Positions 5,006 through 5,268 of a stretch of 5,268 bases of DNA are shown piece by piece. The stretch's first letter is position 1, and every line of letters begins with the position of its first letter. This stretch comes from Proteobacteria bacterium UBA6492 (GTDB lineage: Bacteria > Pseudomonadota > Gammaproteobacteria > UBA6429 > Thiohalophilaceae), in NCBI GenBank assembly GCA_002436485.1, contig DJMK01000135.1:7374-12641 (forward strand), given 5' to 3'. Made by a program: the position numbers and the translations under genes. The notes beneath the pieces were generated by a model that saw only the letters and a list, made by a program, of their open reading frames with translations, ran no database searches and was not told the origin of the DNA.

Positions 5006-5268
5006 TTGATAGCTGCCAGCGCCTCACCTACGTTTCTCACTGCAATGACGTCCAGGCCAGCCATCGGTTTACGTGGTTTATTGGCGGCTGGAATGAGGGC
5101 GCGCTTGTAACCGTGCTTTTGCGCTTCAATTAATCGTTCCTGTCCATTGGGAACCGGACGGATTTCACCCGCCAGCCCAACTTCGCCAAACACCAGCATA
5201 TCTATCGGAAGACTCTTGTTGCGCAGGCTGGACATCACAGCCAGCATTACCGGCAGGTCTGCACCGGT
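5002..5268 (-). CDS. radA: DNA repair protein RadA (Sms), C-terminal part (runs off the right edge)
   Basis: RadA is a RecA-like DNA-dependent ATPase that helps process recombination intermediates and drives branch migration. Only the last 88 residues are present, about a fifth of the usual 450-460. They belong to the Lon-protease-like C-terminal domain, recognisable from ADLPVMLAVMSSLRNKSLP, then FGEVGLAGEIRPV and AQKHGYKRALIPAANKP. The zinc finger, Walker motifs and KNRFG motif would lie beyond the right edge. The reading frame is open to the window end, so the Met codon at 5247 is internal and not a start. The gene is convergent with the PilZ gene and shares four bases with it at the stop codons. 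Identity is certain at family level. Confidence 0.95.
   Translation of the reverse strand, partial: TGADLPVMLAVMSSLRNKSLPIDMLVFGEVGLAGEIRPVPNGQERLIEAQKHGYKRALIPAANKPRKPMAGLDVIAVRNVGEALAAIN

Noticed and set aside
5002..5247. An 81-residue stand-alone gene starting at the Met codon at 5247
   Set aside because: The frame stays open to the window end with RadA-typical residues upstream of that Met, so it is the tail of radA and not a separate small gene.

Overview
The window looks like ordinary chromosome from a gammaproteobacterium. Three things point there: the order ffh / (divergent) ypjD-like / corB-like matches the arrangement known from Escherichia coli; the small PilZ protein closely resembles Pseudomonas aeruginosa PA4608 (MapZ) from end to end; and base composition and codon use are moderate and even across all genes. 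The extra genes between and beside these (an MBL-fold hydrolase, a two-lobed FHA protein) and the A+T-richer spacers suggest a free-living environmental lineage rather than an enteric one. I cannot name a genus. There is no sign of a mobile element, CRISPR array, tRNA or rRNA.

Layout. Positions 1-1334 carry a minus-strand pair: a cytoplasmic MBL-fold hydrolase of the class II cyclic-nucleotide phosphodiesterase type (570-1334), followed 33 nt downstream by the start of ffh, the SRP GTPase gene, which runs off the left edge. A 285-nt A+T-rich divergent spacer (1335-1619) holds a candidate promoter for the minus-strand pair, a CRP-like half-conserved site and a perfect 8-bp inverted repeat. To the right, on the plus strand, come a ypjD-like eight-TM CcsA/HemX-family membrane protein (1620-2423) and a CorB/CorC-type (CNNM) Mg2+ transport protein starting at TTG (2494-3804). 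After a 79-nt gap with a perfect TATAAT box comes a probable two-gene unit: a protein with two FHA-like lobes (3884-4561) and a PA4608-type PilZ c-di-GMP receptor (4607-5005). Its stop codon overlaps, in the sequence CTAG, the stop codon of convergent radA (5002 to beyond the right edge).

How the genes fit together. The left part combines membrane-protein targeting (Ffh) with two membrane proteins (YpjD-like, CorB-like) in a conserved neighbourhood; the link may be historical rather than functional. The right part pairs an FHA-fold protein with a c-di-GMP receptor next to radA. The most interesting points are that the first FHA lobe lacks the three residues that normally contact phosphothreonine, that it is paired with PilZ, and that the divergent spacer contains an operator-like palindrome and a possible cAMP-CRP site in front of a putative cyclic-nucleotide phosphodiesterase. 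I found no clearly new multi-gene system.
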